Assembly: GCA_025769875.1 (NCBI GenBank)
Contig: JAGFNK010000012.1
Span: 1-64,000, forward strand
Length of the DNA stretch: 64,000 bases
DNA from: Russula earlei
Lineage: Eukaryota; Basidiomycota; Agaricomycetes; Russulales; Russulaceae
Direction: 5' to 3'
Shown piece after piece: positions 1 to 10,542 of the stretch. The translations under genes and the position numbers were made by a program. Position 1 is the first letter of the stretch, and each line of letters begins with the position of its first letter. The notes below the pieces were generated by a model that made no database searches, was not told the origin of the DNA, and saw nothing but the letters and a program-made list of their open reading frames with translations.

Positions 1-624
1 ACAAAAAGCACAGCGCGCAGAAGCTTTCTGCTGTCAAGCGCAAGCATGGTGACCCCTCCTTCTCCAATCAGCAGCAGGGCAATAAGCCCAAGCATGATGA
101 AGATAAGGACAAGCGCCAGCGCAGTAAGCGCAGCGGCAAAGGAAAAGGGAAAGGCAAGGAGAAGGCTGATAACAGCCATGGTCCCAGCACTCCCACATTG
201 TGGACGTTGCGCACTCCCACTCCCGACCATTACCACTATCGCCCATCTGGGTCCCTCGGGGATCCAACAACGTACCGTCCCAACTGCGACTGAACCCTCA
301 CAAATGCACTCACGGCCCTTACAAGGGCCTTAAACAAAGTGCTTGATCTTGCTGACAATCTTGGGGTAACTCCCACTATACAGACAGTCAAGACCCTCGA
401 GCAGCGGATCTCAACTCAATCCACTGCCTCGACAAGTGCAGTCCAACTCCCATTGCCCGTCCCTGAGCCTATGGACCAGGACGATGGCGACTTGCACAAA
501 CAAATATGTCAGATTTATTCAACATATATGACGGTATCCCAGAAGGTGCTGCCACCCCTGAGCGTGCTCCAACTCCATTGGATGAAGCGCTTGATTGGGG
601 CAGTGACCCCGAAGATAACGAAGT
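1..624 (+). pseudogene. Copia-1a gag C-terminus and gag-protease linker, frame-broken
   Basis: This stretch aligns with the gag region of Copia-1b (63029-63650). It holds a Lys/Gly-rich basic tail at about 100-165 and a linker rich in Pro, Asp and Glu. The coding sequence is spread over three frames (46-333, 339-659 and 506-697), so at least two indels have broken it. In copia elements gag forms the virus-like particle. I saw no clean CCHC knuckle in this part. Confidence 0.7.
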
Positions 625-3600
625 GTGCGTGCGCCTCCCTCTCTCCTTTCACTCGCTAAAGAACCTATTAGCATCTCCCAGCCCCAAAGCAGGCTAGATA
701 TGTTTAATAAGTGTTCGCTTGTATCATACAATGTACAAATTAGCAAAGGGACTACTTCCCTTCAAAGTGAATGTAACAAAAATTGTTCGAGATGTAGAGG
801 AAAGCATGACTTGAGTAAAATGGGATCCTTATGGCTCCTTGACTCTGGCGCGTCCGCACACTTCACCTTCAAAATAAAAGACTTTATAGAGTATACGCCG
901 GCTTTGCCGCACGAAAGATCCCCTGTTAAAACTGCCGATAACACAATATATGTGGAAGGCAAAGGCGCTGTGTTGCTTCGGCACACTGTCAACTCTAAAA
1001 TGGTTATCACGCACATTTCTCCTGTTCTATATATTCTGAAAATTAACACTCAGATATTATCTATGGGGGAGTTTTTACAACAAGGGATGCATGCATTAGG
1101 GAATAGAAATCATATTTCCCTAAGAGAGGATGGACGAATAATCCTGTCCTCTTACCCCTTATTCCTGGGTCAAACCACGTATTGGTTAGACGCCGCAATT
1201 GAAAGTGCACAAGCGCATTCTCTTATCTACATGGTAGATTATGATGTCATTCACCGATGCCTTGGCCACCCATCTAAGGATGTCGTAACACGTGCAAAGA
1301 CACATACCAAGGGTCTCCCTGAAGACCTGAAAATCCCTCAGGAACAGCCGGTATGTCCTGGCTGCGCGCAAGGCAAGATGCCTGCATCTGCGCACCCCCC
1401 TTCTGAAACTCGTGCTTCCGCACCGTTCGAGCACATACACTCGGACCTTAAGAGTTTCCCTGTGAAGTTGTATCATAAGTACAAATATTTCGTCAGCTTC
1501 ATTGACAATTATTCCTCCTATGCATGGATTACACTCTTAAAAAATAAAAAGTCAACCAAAATGGCCGTCAAGCAATTCCTTGCTATGGTCAAAAACCAAT
1601 ACAAAGCAGGAATCAAAGAGTGGATGTCCAATGCTGGTGGAGAGTACAAGTCTGAGGCCTTTGATAACATCCTAAAGGACGAAGGAATTAAAATCCTGCA
1701 AAGTGCCCCATACACTCCACAACAAAATGGACGCGCAGAGCGCTTTATGCGCACTGTAATGGACAAAGCTCAGGCGATGCGCCTTGAAGCTTGTCTACCT
1801 CCCTCCTGGTGGGAATTTGCAGTGAATCATGGGACACACTGTTACAATAGGACACCTGCCAGACGCCTTCAATGGCGTACACCCTACGAAGTCCTAAAGA
1901 ACAAGGTCCCTGATATCTCACACCGCAGAGTATTTGGTTGCGGTGCATATGTGCACATACCAGAAAAGCATCGAGTCAATAAGCTTTCGCCTAAAAGCGA
2001 GCTAATGATCTACCTTGGTCACACTGAGGGGATCAAAGCCTCACTCTTCATGAGGCTCCCAAATAATATGCTTTACACAAATGCTACTGCCCTGTACAAT
2101 GAGACCCTGTACCCCAAATGCGACAAAGCGTGCACTAAAGGTACCATGCGGATTAATGAACCACGTGAGGAACTACCGCAACAACCTGTCGAAGACACCA
2201 TTCCTGGTGTTGATGACCCATTCCCTACAATCAAAAGTGAGGATGATGAGCAGCCTATACAGGTGCCAGAAGTAGAGGAACGTGAGCAAACGCCTGTCCC
2301 TCCTACACCGTCCCCTCCTCCTGTTGAAGAACCTGTACCTCTTCGAAGGTCTCAGTGGTTGAGGAAAGTACCTACCCATCCAGGCAACGTCTATGGTGAA
2401 TGCAGACACCCCACAGAAGTGGAAAAAGACGTTCGGCACACACGCACATGGAGAACAATGACAGAAAACCAACCCAGTCGCTCCGGTGAGGATAGTACGT
2501 CAGGATCGGCCGTACCAGGCCCTTACCCTCCTGTCGTCCTTGACGATCAACCGCCGCAAGCCTCTGAGGATGAGGTAGAAGACATTCTATGTCTAGCAAG
2601 GGAAGGGGGAGTCAAATTTCTGAACTATCTGCTCACCCAAGCAGTTCCACTAAGTTCAGATGCACCTGATACTGCGAAGATTTGCGAATGGACCTTTAGG
2701 GACATTCTGCAAATGCCAAGTGAACTCCAAAAGGAGTGGAAAGATGCTTGTCGCGAGGAGTGTTACGAACCAAGGCCAGACACTGGCCAAATATTGTCCT
2801 ATTTCACTCAAGAAAGACCTCTCTCATTTTGCATTACCAACTTCCTTTCGTTTCTTGAGGTATCCCTCCTGCGGTGCAAGATATCGCTATTGCAAAGACA
2901 CTATAACACGACCAGGCACCGATTTCCTAATCGGGTAATCATCGCGTGGCAGCCACATGGTCACCCAGCCACTAGGAACCCAAAACAGCAGCACAGACTC
3001 TTAGAAACTGTTGCATAACTCATCTGATGTCATCAAGACTCCAATGACATCATAGCTGACTGAGCAACTCCACAGTGACCTCATAGGCTCACTAAGCGCT
3101 CCACAGTGACATCATAATGATGTCATCGCTCCACAATGCTCAGTAATGTGCTCAGTAAGCCTGAAACTTGACACAAGCAAGTTTATGCCTCTATAGTCCT
3201 ATTGGATGGTACCAAGGGGTCTAGAATAGTTCCAGTTCTTTGTAATTGACCCTGTACACTGTATATAAGCCCCAATGAAGCATGGCAGTCGTCAGACTGT
3301 CCATTTGTGATACTCTCATCTTCCTGGGTACTCCCCTGCGACCGCTCAGTTTAAAGACTCCCCTCGCTTCCAAGGTACTCTTATACAACCGCCTTGTTTA
3401 AAGCCCCCTTGTTGCACTGGCTTCTAACCTTTGCCTCTGCCTCCTGCTACACGTACCAGTCCCTATCTGGTACCTTCTAGTTATTTGGCTCGTCCTCTTG
3501 TTCAACGCCACCTATGCCGCGTACCGTCTGTTCCAACCCTTGCCCACCTGCTCCTGAGTCCACACAGATCAGCAGTATGTGTCTTGACAAGGAGTTGGAA

Positions 3601-5043
3601 TCCCTCCGCAGACGCAAAGTCTTCGAACTAGTTGATCCTCCCAAGGATCGCAAAATAATTAAAAACAGATGGGTATTCGACCTTAAGTCTGATGGTCGTA
3701 AAAAAGCCAGACTAGTCACCAAAGGCTTCTCCCAAGTAGAAGGCATTGACTCTGATGAAATATTCTCACCCGTGGTACGGTTTGAGACAGTCCGCCTGAT
3801 GATTGCGCTCGCAGCGCTCAAAAACTGGCACATTAGTGGACTAGACGTCAAGACTGCCTTTCTCTATGGTGAGCTCGATGAAGAGCTCTATATGGAGCAG
3901 GCCGAGGGCTTCAAAATAAAAGGCCAAGAGCGTAAAGTCATGCGCCTTAAACACGCAATATATGGACTCAAGCAAGCAGCACTTGCATGGTGGAAAGCCC
4001 TTGACAAGTCCATGGCCTCGCTCGGCCTTATTTACCTTATGTCTGACTCTGGGCTCTTTGTTAGTAAAGACAAGAGCATCATAGCCATCGTCTATGTTGA
4101 TGATGTGCTCTTCTTTGGAGCAGACAAAAAACAAATTAATAAAACAAAGGAGCGCTTCATGAAGCTCTGGGAATGTCGAGATCTGAGCGATGCCCAAGAA
4201 TTTCTATGCATGCGCATTCAACGCAAGTCTGGCCAGATACACCTGGACCAGACTGAATATCTAAAGAAAGTGCTGCAGCGTTTCGACTTGCTTAATGCAA
4301 ACCCTGCTCCTACTCTGCTACCAGAGGGCTATCACCCCTCTCCCAACACTTCCGCTGCTGACCTAGCCTTGCAGTCAAAATTCCAGCAAGTTATAGGATC
4401 ACTCCTATACATAATGCTTGGAACGCGTCCAGACATAGCCTTTGCTGTCACAAAGTTGTCACAACATGCTGCCAATCCCTCAGAGGATCATTTAAATCGT
4501 GCATTCTATATTTGCCAATACCTCTTGGGAACCGCCAATTATGCCTTGGTCTATGATGGACCATCTAATGGCGGCTTGATGGCATATGCCGACTCTGACT
4601 GGGCTTCTGATCCGACTAATCGGAAGTCCACTACAGGCTATATGGTGAACCTGGCTGGAGCAATATTTTCGTGGAACTCACGAGCGCAGAAGACAGTCGT
4701 GCTCTCCTCCACTGAAGCCGAGTATATGTCACTCTCTGACACGAGCAGACAGTTGGTTTGGATTAAATCCTTACTAACAGAACTTGGCATCAATCTTGCT
4801 CCCATCCCACTGTTTGGTGATAACCAAGGCTCAATATTCTTAGCCTCCAACCCTGTGCAAGAAAAGCGCATCAAACATATTGATTTGCGCTATCACTTCA
4901 TTCGTGAAGTCATTCAAAATAAACAGGTGGAGCTATTCTTTATTGAAGGGGCTAACAACCCAGCCGACATGTTCACCAAGAACCTTGGTCGCGTCAAGTT
5001 CCTCAAATTCAGGGAGCAACTAGGACTAATGTTCTACCCCTGA
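625..5043 (+). pseudogene. Copia-1a pol: protease, integrase, RT, RNase H (interrupted)
   Basis: Domain order is that of Ty1/copia. Protease LLDSGASAHF is near 835; the GAG-pre-integrase zinc finger (HRCLGHP...CPGC) is at 1250-1370; the integrase core starts with HSDLKS (D at 1444); the final Glu, in GRAER, is at 1738. The second integrase Asp is Asn (1630-1632), exactly 35 residues before that Glu. RT carries DVKTAF and YVDDVLFF at 3846-4115, and RNase H follows with STEAEY and DNQGS. The reading frame is broken only by the solo LTR at 2761-3589; insert plus duplication is 834 bp, so both halves stay in the same frame. The track-style start at 625 is GTG and is unlikely to be the true start. 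The lost Asp makes the integrase inactive by expectation. Confidence 0.9.
2761..3589 (+). mobile_element. Solo LTR, family LTR-5 (829 bp), inside Copia-1a RT
   Basis: The insert begins TGTTACGAACC and ends GTCTTGACA, and is flanked by AGGAG at 2756-2760 and 3590-3594. Taking out the insert and one AGGAG joins W-KDACREE to LESLRRR, the expected start of a copia RT. A TATA box (GTATATAAGCC, about 3260) shows plus orientation. Between 3025 and 3125 there are four sites of the form TGATGTCA or TGACATCA. No internal region or second copy is in the window, so the parent element is unknown. Confidence 0.92.
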
Positions 5044-5083
5044 ATGTGGGAAAATGCTCACGGCATCTACCAATGCACTTAGC

Positions 5084-5092
5084 AAGGGGGAG
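5084..5092 (+). promoter_or_regulatory. Polypurine tract of Copia-1a
   Basis: AAGGGGGAG directly precedes the 3' LTR, the usual place where plus-strand DNA synthesis is primed. Confidence 0.8.
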
Positions 5093-5477
5093 TGTTGAAC
5101 CGGAACCCAAACGGATCAAAGAAGGCGAAGACCTTCATACAAGGTTTAAGATCCGCTCATAGATGTTACGTGTTAGACAGAACTTTAGTATATGCGCTTA
5201 TGGCAATAGGGTTACACATACTACGCTATCTATCACAAGATGCAGCCTTATGCTGCATCTAGAACGTTTTCACATCACGCATCACTTAATGCGCAATATA
5301 GTGGACACCTGTAGTCACCTCTTTTGGACTTAGGAACAGCCCTGGGTCATAGAGGTATAAATACCATACATGTAGATGAGTATACACATTGCTCTACACC
5401 CCAATATCACTTGAGCATTAGCACAACCTCTAAGGTGGGTTGCTTGGCCTGTTAGCTGCACTCTATGCTGCACAATA
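5093..5477 (+). repeat. 3' LTR of Copia-1a (family LTR-1, 385 bp)
   Basis: It begins TGTTGAACCGGAACC and ends GCACAATA. The Copia-1b 5' LTR (55653-56037) has the same length and ends CAACA, so the last bases here carry a C to T change. A TATA box, GGTATAAATACC, is near 5354. A minus-strand solo copy lies at 54656-55039. Confidence 0.92.
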
Positions 5478-5485
5478 TTTAGATC

Positions 5486-6019
5486 ATGACTCCACCTTCA
5501 TCAACTGAGCTCAATGACTTCAACACTCAAGACAATACAGGTGATACTGATAACAGTGAAGGCAAGTCACACCTGATGGCAACCATGAGGAATGCCTCGA
5601 GAAAGAGGCCAGTGGTAAGTGGTCTGTGGCTAACATAAGAAATCCTCATCATTGTTCACAGAAACTGAAGAGAGGGTCCTTGAGATCTGAAATTACCACT
5701 GCACAGAGTGTCAGTGGTGACTCCCCCTTGAGTACAAAACGCAAGATGACAAGGAACAATAGGTGAGTATGCTCATTACATACCTCTTCATCTTCTCAAC
5801 GTGATCAGTGCCTTCCCTAAATGCCTCAAACAATGTGATGCCATGGTAGGCCTGTTACATGCCAAAGAACCCCAGGCTGGTGAGTTCAATATTGATGAGC
5901 CTGAAGAGCTCCTCTTGCATGTAGAAGCAAGCAAGGGCTCTGCACCACAGCCAGTAATGAGGATTCCAACCAACAGAACAGAAGTCAATGTGTCTTCACT
6001 CACATGCAAGATGCAGCAG
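5486..6019 (+). CDS. Hypothetical spliced gene, exons 1-3
   Basis: An ATG at 5486 opens exon 1 (5486-5614), followed by a 47 bp intron (5615-5661, GTAAGT..CACAG), exon 2 (5662-5762), a 46 bp intron (5763-5808, GTGAGT..ATCAG) and exon 3 (5809-6019). The frame stays open through all three, giving about 147 residues that are polar and Lys/Ser/Thr-rich at the start and acidic in exon 3 (DEPEELLL). The next intron starts at 6020 (GTATGT) and contains all of Gypsy-1. I do not recognise the protein. Copia-1a ends only 8 bp upstream of the ATG, so the natural promoter is probably displaced. Confidence 0.55.
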
Positions 6020-6078
6020 GTATGTTCCAATATCCATTTATCATGCAAATGTTGATGAAATTTGTGAAAGATGCAAAT

Positions 6079-6682
6079 TGTTACAGCATCGCGGCCGTAA
6101 GAGTGTTAGCTCAAGTTTCAATGGGGCCAAATCCTTGTGACTTGGTTCAGTGGTTCAGTGGGGGCTGGCTCAAGGAGACCGGATCAAAGGTTTAGCGTCT
6201 CAAGGCTGAGTCAGATAATGACTCAGTCCGCAGACAGAGTCGATCTCCTGGTTTCACAGAAGGGGAGGATTGTGAGAGAGAGGCAGAGGAGGAAGAGGAA
6301 CACAAAGGTTCCTTGAGGTGTGCTTAGGTCAAGCAAAGTGTAGGCCAGCACAAGCAAAGTTGTGATTGAGAGAGTACAAGGCAAGGGATGCAACAGGTAA
6401 TGGGACAAAGCTAAGCTTGGGGCATTCCCCAGCTTTTACAGGGGCTTAAATACTGTATGTAGCGAGGCTGTACAGTACCATAAGCAGAACAATAGATAAA
6501 GGATGAGTCAATAGCAAAAGTAACTCGACAATGGGTGAAACACAATAAGTAAAACACAATAGGTGAAACACAATAAGTGACCATCAGCATCAAGGGATGA
6601 AACGGTAACCGAGGGAACAAGGGTGACAAGAGAGAACAACAATGAAAGGGGTTATGAACCAACAAGGGGTTATGTTACAACA
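6079..6682 (-). repeat. 3' LTR of Gypsy-1 (604 bp)
   Basis: On the minus strand it begins TGTTGTAACATAACC and ends CGATGCTGTAACA. Differences from the 5' LTR that I compared are mostly CG against TG or CA, for example in the first 40 bases on the plus strand. Confidence 0.93.
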
Positions 6683-6697
6683 TCATGCCCTCCTCAT
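6683..6697 (-). promoter_or_regulatory. Polypurine tract of Gypsy-1
   Basis: The minus strand reads GAGGAGGGCATGA immediately before the LTR start TGTTG. The equivalent place in Gypsy-2 reads GACGAGGGTGA, so the two elements share the form of this signal. Confidence 0.65.
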
Positions 6698-6712
6698 GCT
6701 TAGTTCTCCGAA

Positions 6713-7682
6713 CTAATCGGTCTCAGGACCCGACTCACGGAGTTCATCGCCTTCGACTTCTGGCCACACGCTCTGGGGTCCCATTGCCCTGGGACAGAAG
6801 CCTCTGTAGCTTCGGTGAGTCCTCCTAAGGATACAATCCACTTGACCACTGCAGTTGGTGTGAGGCCTGTTACAGTCTTTGTTCCAGTGCCCTCTGGTGT
6901 TACAGTGCTTGCAGACATGTTGTCGCTTCTGGAGCTGATGATGCTGCGCTTTAGTCATACGTGCAGGAGTGAGAGGGGTGTTAGGGGTGCTAGTGTCGTC
7001 AGAGAACATTTGAGGGAAGTGGGAGGGTGACCCCATGGGAGCATCGTTTTGGGACTGGTCGACAGCACGAGGGAGGTATTCGAGAGGGGGAGTTAGGGAG
7101 AGAGGGGGATGAGTGGGTAGCGAGGAAGAAGGAGAGGTGGGCAGCTCCTTTGATTCTTTGATTCTGTTGTAGTTCCCTGCTAGTGAATAGTAGGGCCCGG
7201 TGTCATGAGTGAGGCCTCCATCAGTCATGAGGTTGTCGAGTTGATGACAAACTCGGACAGAAGTGTTGTTGGCACAGAGGCGGGCATGGATGGCAGCGGT
7301 CTCTTTGGTGTGAGCCTGGATCTCGTGAAGTCGATCAGCCAGTTGTCCCTGCAGAACACTTAAGGCTCCTTGGATAGATGCACATTTACCCTCTAAGATT
7401 TTCAGCTGAAATGAACTGGTACAGAGGCGGTAGACGTCAGCCCGGGCACTGGGGTCGTGAAGGTTCTCAAGAGCCTAGGCGGCGTCAAAGTGGAAAGGAT
7501 GGTCCTCAATTAGGAGGCGGAGGTCAGAGGCGGTCACAGAAGGGTGGGGGGCAGAGACAACAGGCCGATGAGCTTTTCTCCATAAGTGGACTCTCCTCGA
7601 CCCATAGTTCCTAGAAGCATAGGTTCACCATTATATAGAGCGATGTGTAAGTATGGTAGAAGGCGTTTCTGCCCATTAACGT
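6713..7682 (-). pseudogene. Gypsy-1 coding region downstream of chromodomain, distal half with CCHC knuckle
   Basis: Reading the minus strand from 7682, the frame continues that of 10543-10928 once TIR-1a is removed (..PPFYI|NVNGQKR..). It then shifts frame near 7560, meets a TAG near 7475, and runs open to a stop at 6713. It encodes a helical, probably coiled-coil stretch (LQGQLADRLHEIQAH, about 7330) and, near the end, a zinc knuckle of the form C-x2-C-x4-H-x4-C (CKHCNTRGHWNKDC, about 6870). Gag-type knuckles normally sit in gag, not at the 3' end, so this is unusual; function unknown. Confidence 0.7.
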
Positions 7683-7684
7683 TA

Positions 7685-8095
7685 TTGCCGTTTTCAGCGC
7701 ACTTGGCGGAGCTTGAATTCCACCCAAATCGGTGCAGAAACCCCCTCAAACATGCGGGATGAATATCTCCTTCAAAACAGCTTCAATTCATATGAAACTT
7801 ATTGTCCCTGAATCGCCTGAATGAGGGCTAGGCAGCCCCATTGTTTTCATGAGATTTGAGTGAGAATTGGTGGAGCTGGACTCAAGCCACCTCCACATGT
7901 GTATTAGATGAATTACAACTCAAAATCATGGTCTATATCTATTATTTTTCCCTCATGTTGTACCCATGGGCTGTCTTGAGGCAGCCCCATAGTGTTTTTG
8001 ACTCAAGTGTTGTGGTGTGCAACGTTGTTTCCAGTGCAATTGGAGTCGCGGCCAGCCACTCATCACCCCTCTCGCCTCTCGATTCTGACCATCCT
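7685..8095 (+). repeat. Left terminal inverted repeat of TIR-1a
   Basis: About 411 bp, nearly identical to the reverse complement of 10130-10540; the match fades after the CGCGGCCAGCCACTCAT segment. A frame of about 75 codons reads inward from a TTG near 7856 and is shared by all four TIR copies in the window; there is no good ATG, so coding is doubtful. Confidence 0.9.
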
Positions 8096-8159
8096 TCTTG
8101 TTTTTCACAGACAGAGAGGAGTGGGTTGCAAAGAGGGGTCTTATTCTGAACTCTTTCTA

Positions 8160-10125
8160 CTACAGAGTAGCTAGGGTGTTTTTATTTTATATACAGGAGA
8201 GAGGTACTAGAGATGAATGGCATGAAAGTGAATCAAGACTGGTTGAGACGGTCGAGGCGGTCGTGAAAGGCTTGAGACGCGAACGCGTCTAGTGTGCCGA
8301 GGCGTGCATGGGCGCGTGATCGGTGGCAAGGGCTGGGCGATGCTGATCGAGGTCTTGATGTTGCACGCAAGATGGCTTGTGGTGTGCAGTCGGTGGACTG
8401 CCTGGAACGAGAGGGAGGTGGCAAGGGATGAAAGGGAGCTGAGGTGTCAGTCTCATGTCGTGTCGTGTCGCATTTTCGCATGTGATTTCGAGGCCAGCCA
8501 TAATCTTCCTTACACCTCCCGGGGGCTTGAAACTTTGACCGTCCTCGGTCAAGCGTCTGAATGCGAGTGTTTTGAGCCTTTCACGTCTGAATTGAGGCGG
8601 CGGTCGCGGCTGCTTGTGCTGCGGAAGACGCGAAGGCGGCGATCGGCGAGGGCGATGGGAAACGGAGGCGATGGAGACGAGGGCGGCGGTGACGAGATGG
8701 CGGCTGCGTGGTGGTGGTGTTGTCTTGTGGCGGTGGTGGCGTGGTCGTCTCCATTGCAGGTGGTGGCAGCAGGCGTGGACAAGGAGCGAAGGCGTAGGCG
8801 GTGAGCGTGAGTTCGTAGATGGAGACGTAGGTGGCGAGGACTCGAGAAAGAGGATGCGTGGGGCGGCTTGCGCTGGGGGTGGGATCTGTCGTCTTGCGGC
8901 GGCGGTGGCGGGGTCGTCTCCACTGCAGGTGTCGGCAGCAGACGTGGGCGAGAGCGCGCGAACAGATGGGGAGGCGATGTGGGAGGCGGCGTGCGGTGTG
9001 CTGTTGGCGTCGGCGACTGCTTCTCCTGCGGCGGCGGCTTCTGCTCCTGTTGTGGCGTGTCGTGGCTAAGTTCGTGGCCGAGGCCTTCTTGGTCTTCTGG
9101 GGTGGTGCTGGTGGCGAGGGGTTGCAACGGTGCGGCGGTGCTGGTGTCGCGCGAAACTACTAAAGCGGCGGCTGAGACTGAGAAGACTGAGGCTGAGACT
9201 GAGAAGGTGGTGGCGGACTGAGCTGGTGCGACGACTGAGGGCGACGCAGGGGCGACGGTGGCGGTGGCTGACAAGGGCGTGGCGGCGGTGGCTTGTGAGA
9301 CGGTGGTGGAGACGGCGGCGTGTGGCGCTAAGACGTCGGTGGCTGAGGCTGAGGCTACGGTGGCGGCTGACGAGACTAAGGCGGCTGGCAAGGCTAAGAG
9401 CGCGGTGGCGGCGGTTCACTGATCTGAAGCTGGGGCGACGGAGACGGCTGGCAAAGCTAGGGGCACGGTGGCGGCGGCTGAGACTGAGAAGGCTGAGGCT
9501 GAGGGCAGGGTGGAGACGGCGGCGGCTGGCGATGCTGGTGCTATGACGGACTGGGCTGAACTGACGAGTACGGGCGAGGCTAAGACGGAGACTGATGCGA
9601 AGTCGGCGGCTGGCACGACTGAGGCTACTGTGGCAACGGACGAGGCGACGGACGAGACTGAGGGCGACGAGACGACTGAGGGCGCGGGAGCAGATGAGAC
9701 GAAGGCGGGGGTGGCAGACGAGGCTGTGAGGGCTGAAGTGGCGGGCGGCGCTAAAACGTCGGTGGGCGAGGTTGAGATGGTGGTTGTGCATGGAGCTGAG
9801 ACAGTGGCCATAGCAGGCGACACTGAGGGCGCGGGAGCTGGTTGGGCTAAGACGGGGACAGTGGCGATAGGCGATGTCACGGCTGAGGCTACGGCGGCGG
9901 GGACAGACGAGGTGGCGACAATGGCGAATGCGGGCGATGCTGGGACAGGCGAGGGCAGGTGGAGCCGAGGCGATGATGGCTGGCGAGTCGAGGATGGCGG
10001 CGGTGAACGAGGTGACGGGAACGGCGGACGAGGTGGGAACCGCAGGGACGATGGGCAAGGCAGGCGAGGCGGAGGCGATGGTGCACGATGTAGGGACGGA
10101 GGCTGGAGCGGGCATGGGCGCAGGG
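8160..10125. repeat. TIR-1a interior: GC-rich, imperfect GCTGAGGCT-type low-complexity repeats
   Basis: From about 9160 to 10100 the plus strand is built from degenerate units such as GCTGAGACTGAG and GAGGCTAAGACG. It is open on the plus strand (Ala/Glu/Thr/Gly) and on the minus strand (Ser/Ala/Thr/Pro/Val; 8549-9391 and 9416-10369). Open frames on both strands are expected from a composition that rarely forms stop codons. Positions 8745-9658 match 37491-38445 of TIR-1b, and a CpG-depleted relative lies at 24730-28330. No conserved domain seen. Confidence 0.7.
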
Positions 10126-10129
10126 TATG

Positions 10130-10540
10130 TGTATGGTCAGAATGGAGAGGTAAGAGGGGCAATGAGTGGCTGGCTGCGACTCCAATCACACTGAAAACAA
10201 TGTTGCACACCACAACACTTGAGTCAAAAACACTATGGGGCTGCCTCAAGACAGCCCATGGGTACAACATGAGGGAAAAATAATAGATATAGACCATGAT
10301 TTTGAGTTGTAATTCATCTAATACACATGTGGAGGTGGCTTGAGTCCAGCTCCACCAATTCTCACTCAAATCTCATGAAAACAATGGGGCTGCCTAGCCC
10401 TCATTCAGGCGATTCAGGGACAATAATTTTCATATGAATTGAAGCTGTTTTGAGGGAGATATTCATCCCGCATGTTTGAGGGGGTTTCTGCGCCGATTTG
10501 GGTGGAATTCAAGCTCCGCCAAGTGCGCTGAAAACGGCAA
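10130..10540 (-). repeat. Right terminal inverted repeat of TIR-1a
   Basis: Reverse complement of 7685-8095 with scattered differences (for example AATTTT against AAGTTT near 10428). Ends ..GCTGAAAACGGCAA before the TA. Confidence 0.9.
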
Positions 10541-10542
10541 TA

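Larger units (their letters stand above)
1..5477 (+). mobile_element. Copia-1a: Ty1/copia retrotransposon, 5' end outside window
   Basis: This is the 3' part of a Ty1/copia element: gag remnants, then protease, integrase, reverse transcriptase and RNase H in copia order, then a purine tract and a 385 bp 3' LTR. Its first ~970 bases match 63029-64000, the same region of a second copy (Copia-1b). A solo LTR of another family (2761-3589) splits the pol gene. The 5' LTR is not in the window, so the outer target duplication cannot be tested. Confidence 0.93.
7685..10540. mobile_element. TIR-1a: element with 411 bp terminal inverted repeats, TA duplication
   Basis: Both ends read TTGCCGTTTTCAGC.. 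inward and are flanked by TA (7683-7684 and 10541-10542). Excision with one TA restores the Gypsy-1 frame. The 2856 bp element has a GC-rich interior and no recognisable transposase, so it is probably non-autonomous. A second, larger copy is TIR-1b at 36986. The TA duplication suggests Tc1/mariner-type mobilisation, but the very long TIRs are unusual for that class, so the superfamily is uncertain. Confidence 0.85.

Noticed and set aside
7856..8149. Conserved small protein encoded in the TIRs of TIR-1
   Set aside because: The frame begins at TTG, not ATG, and its conservation in all four TIR copies follows from the repeats being nearly identical. No family similarity.
9130..9546. Arg/Leu-rich plus-strand frame in TIR-1a as a gene
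   Set aside because: A repetitive read-through of GCTGAGGCT-type DNA with no domain and no supported start.
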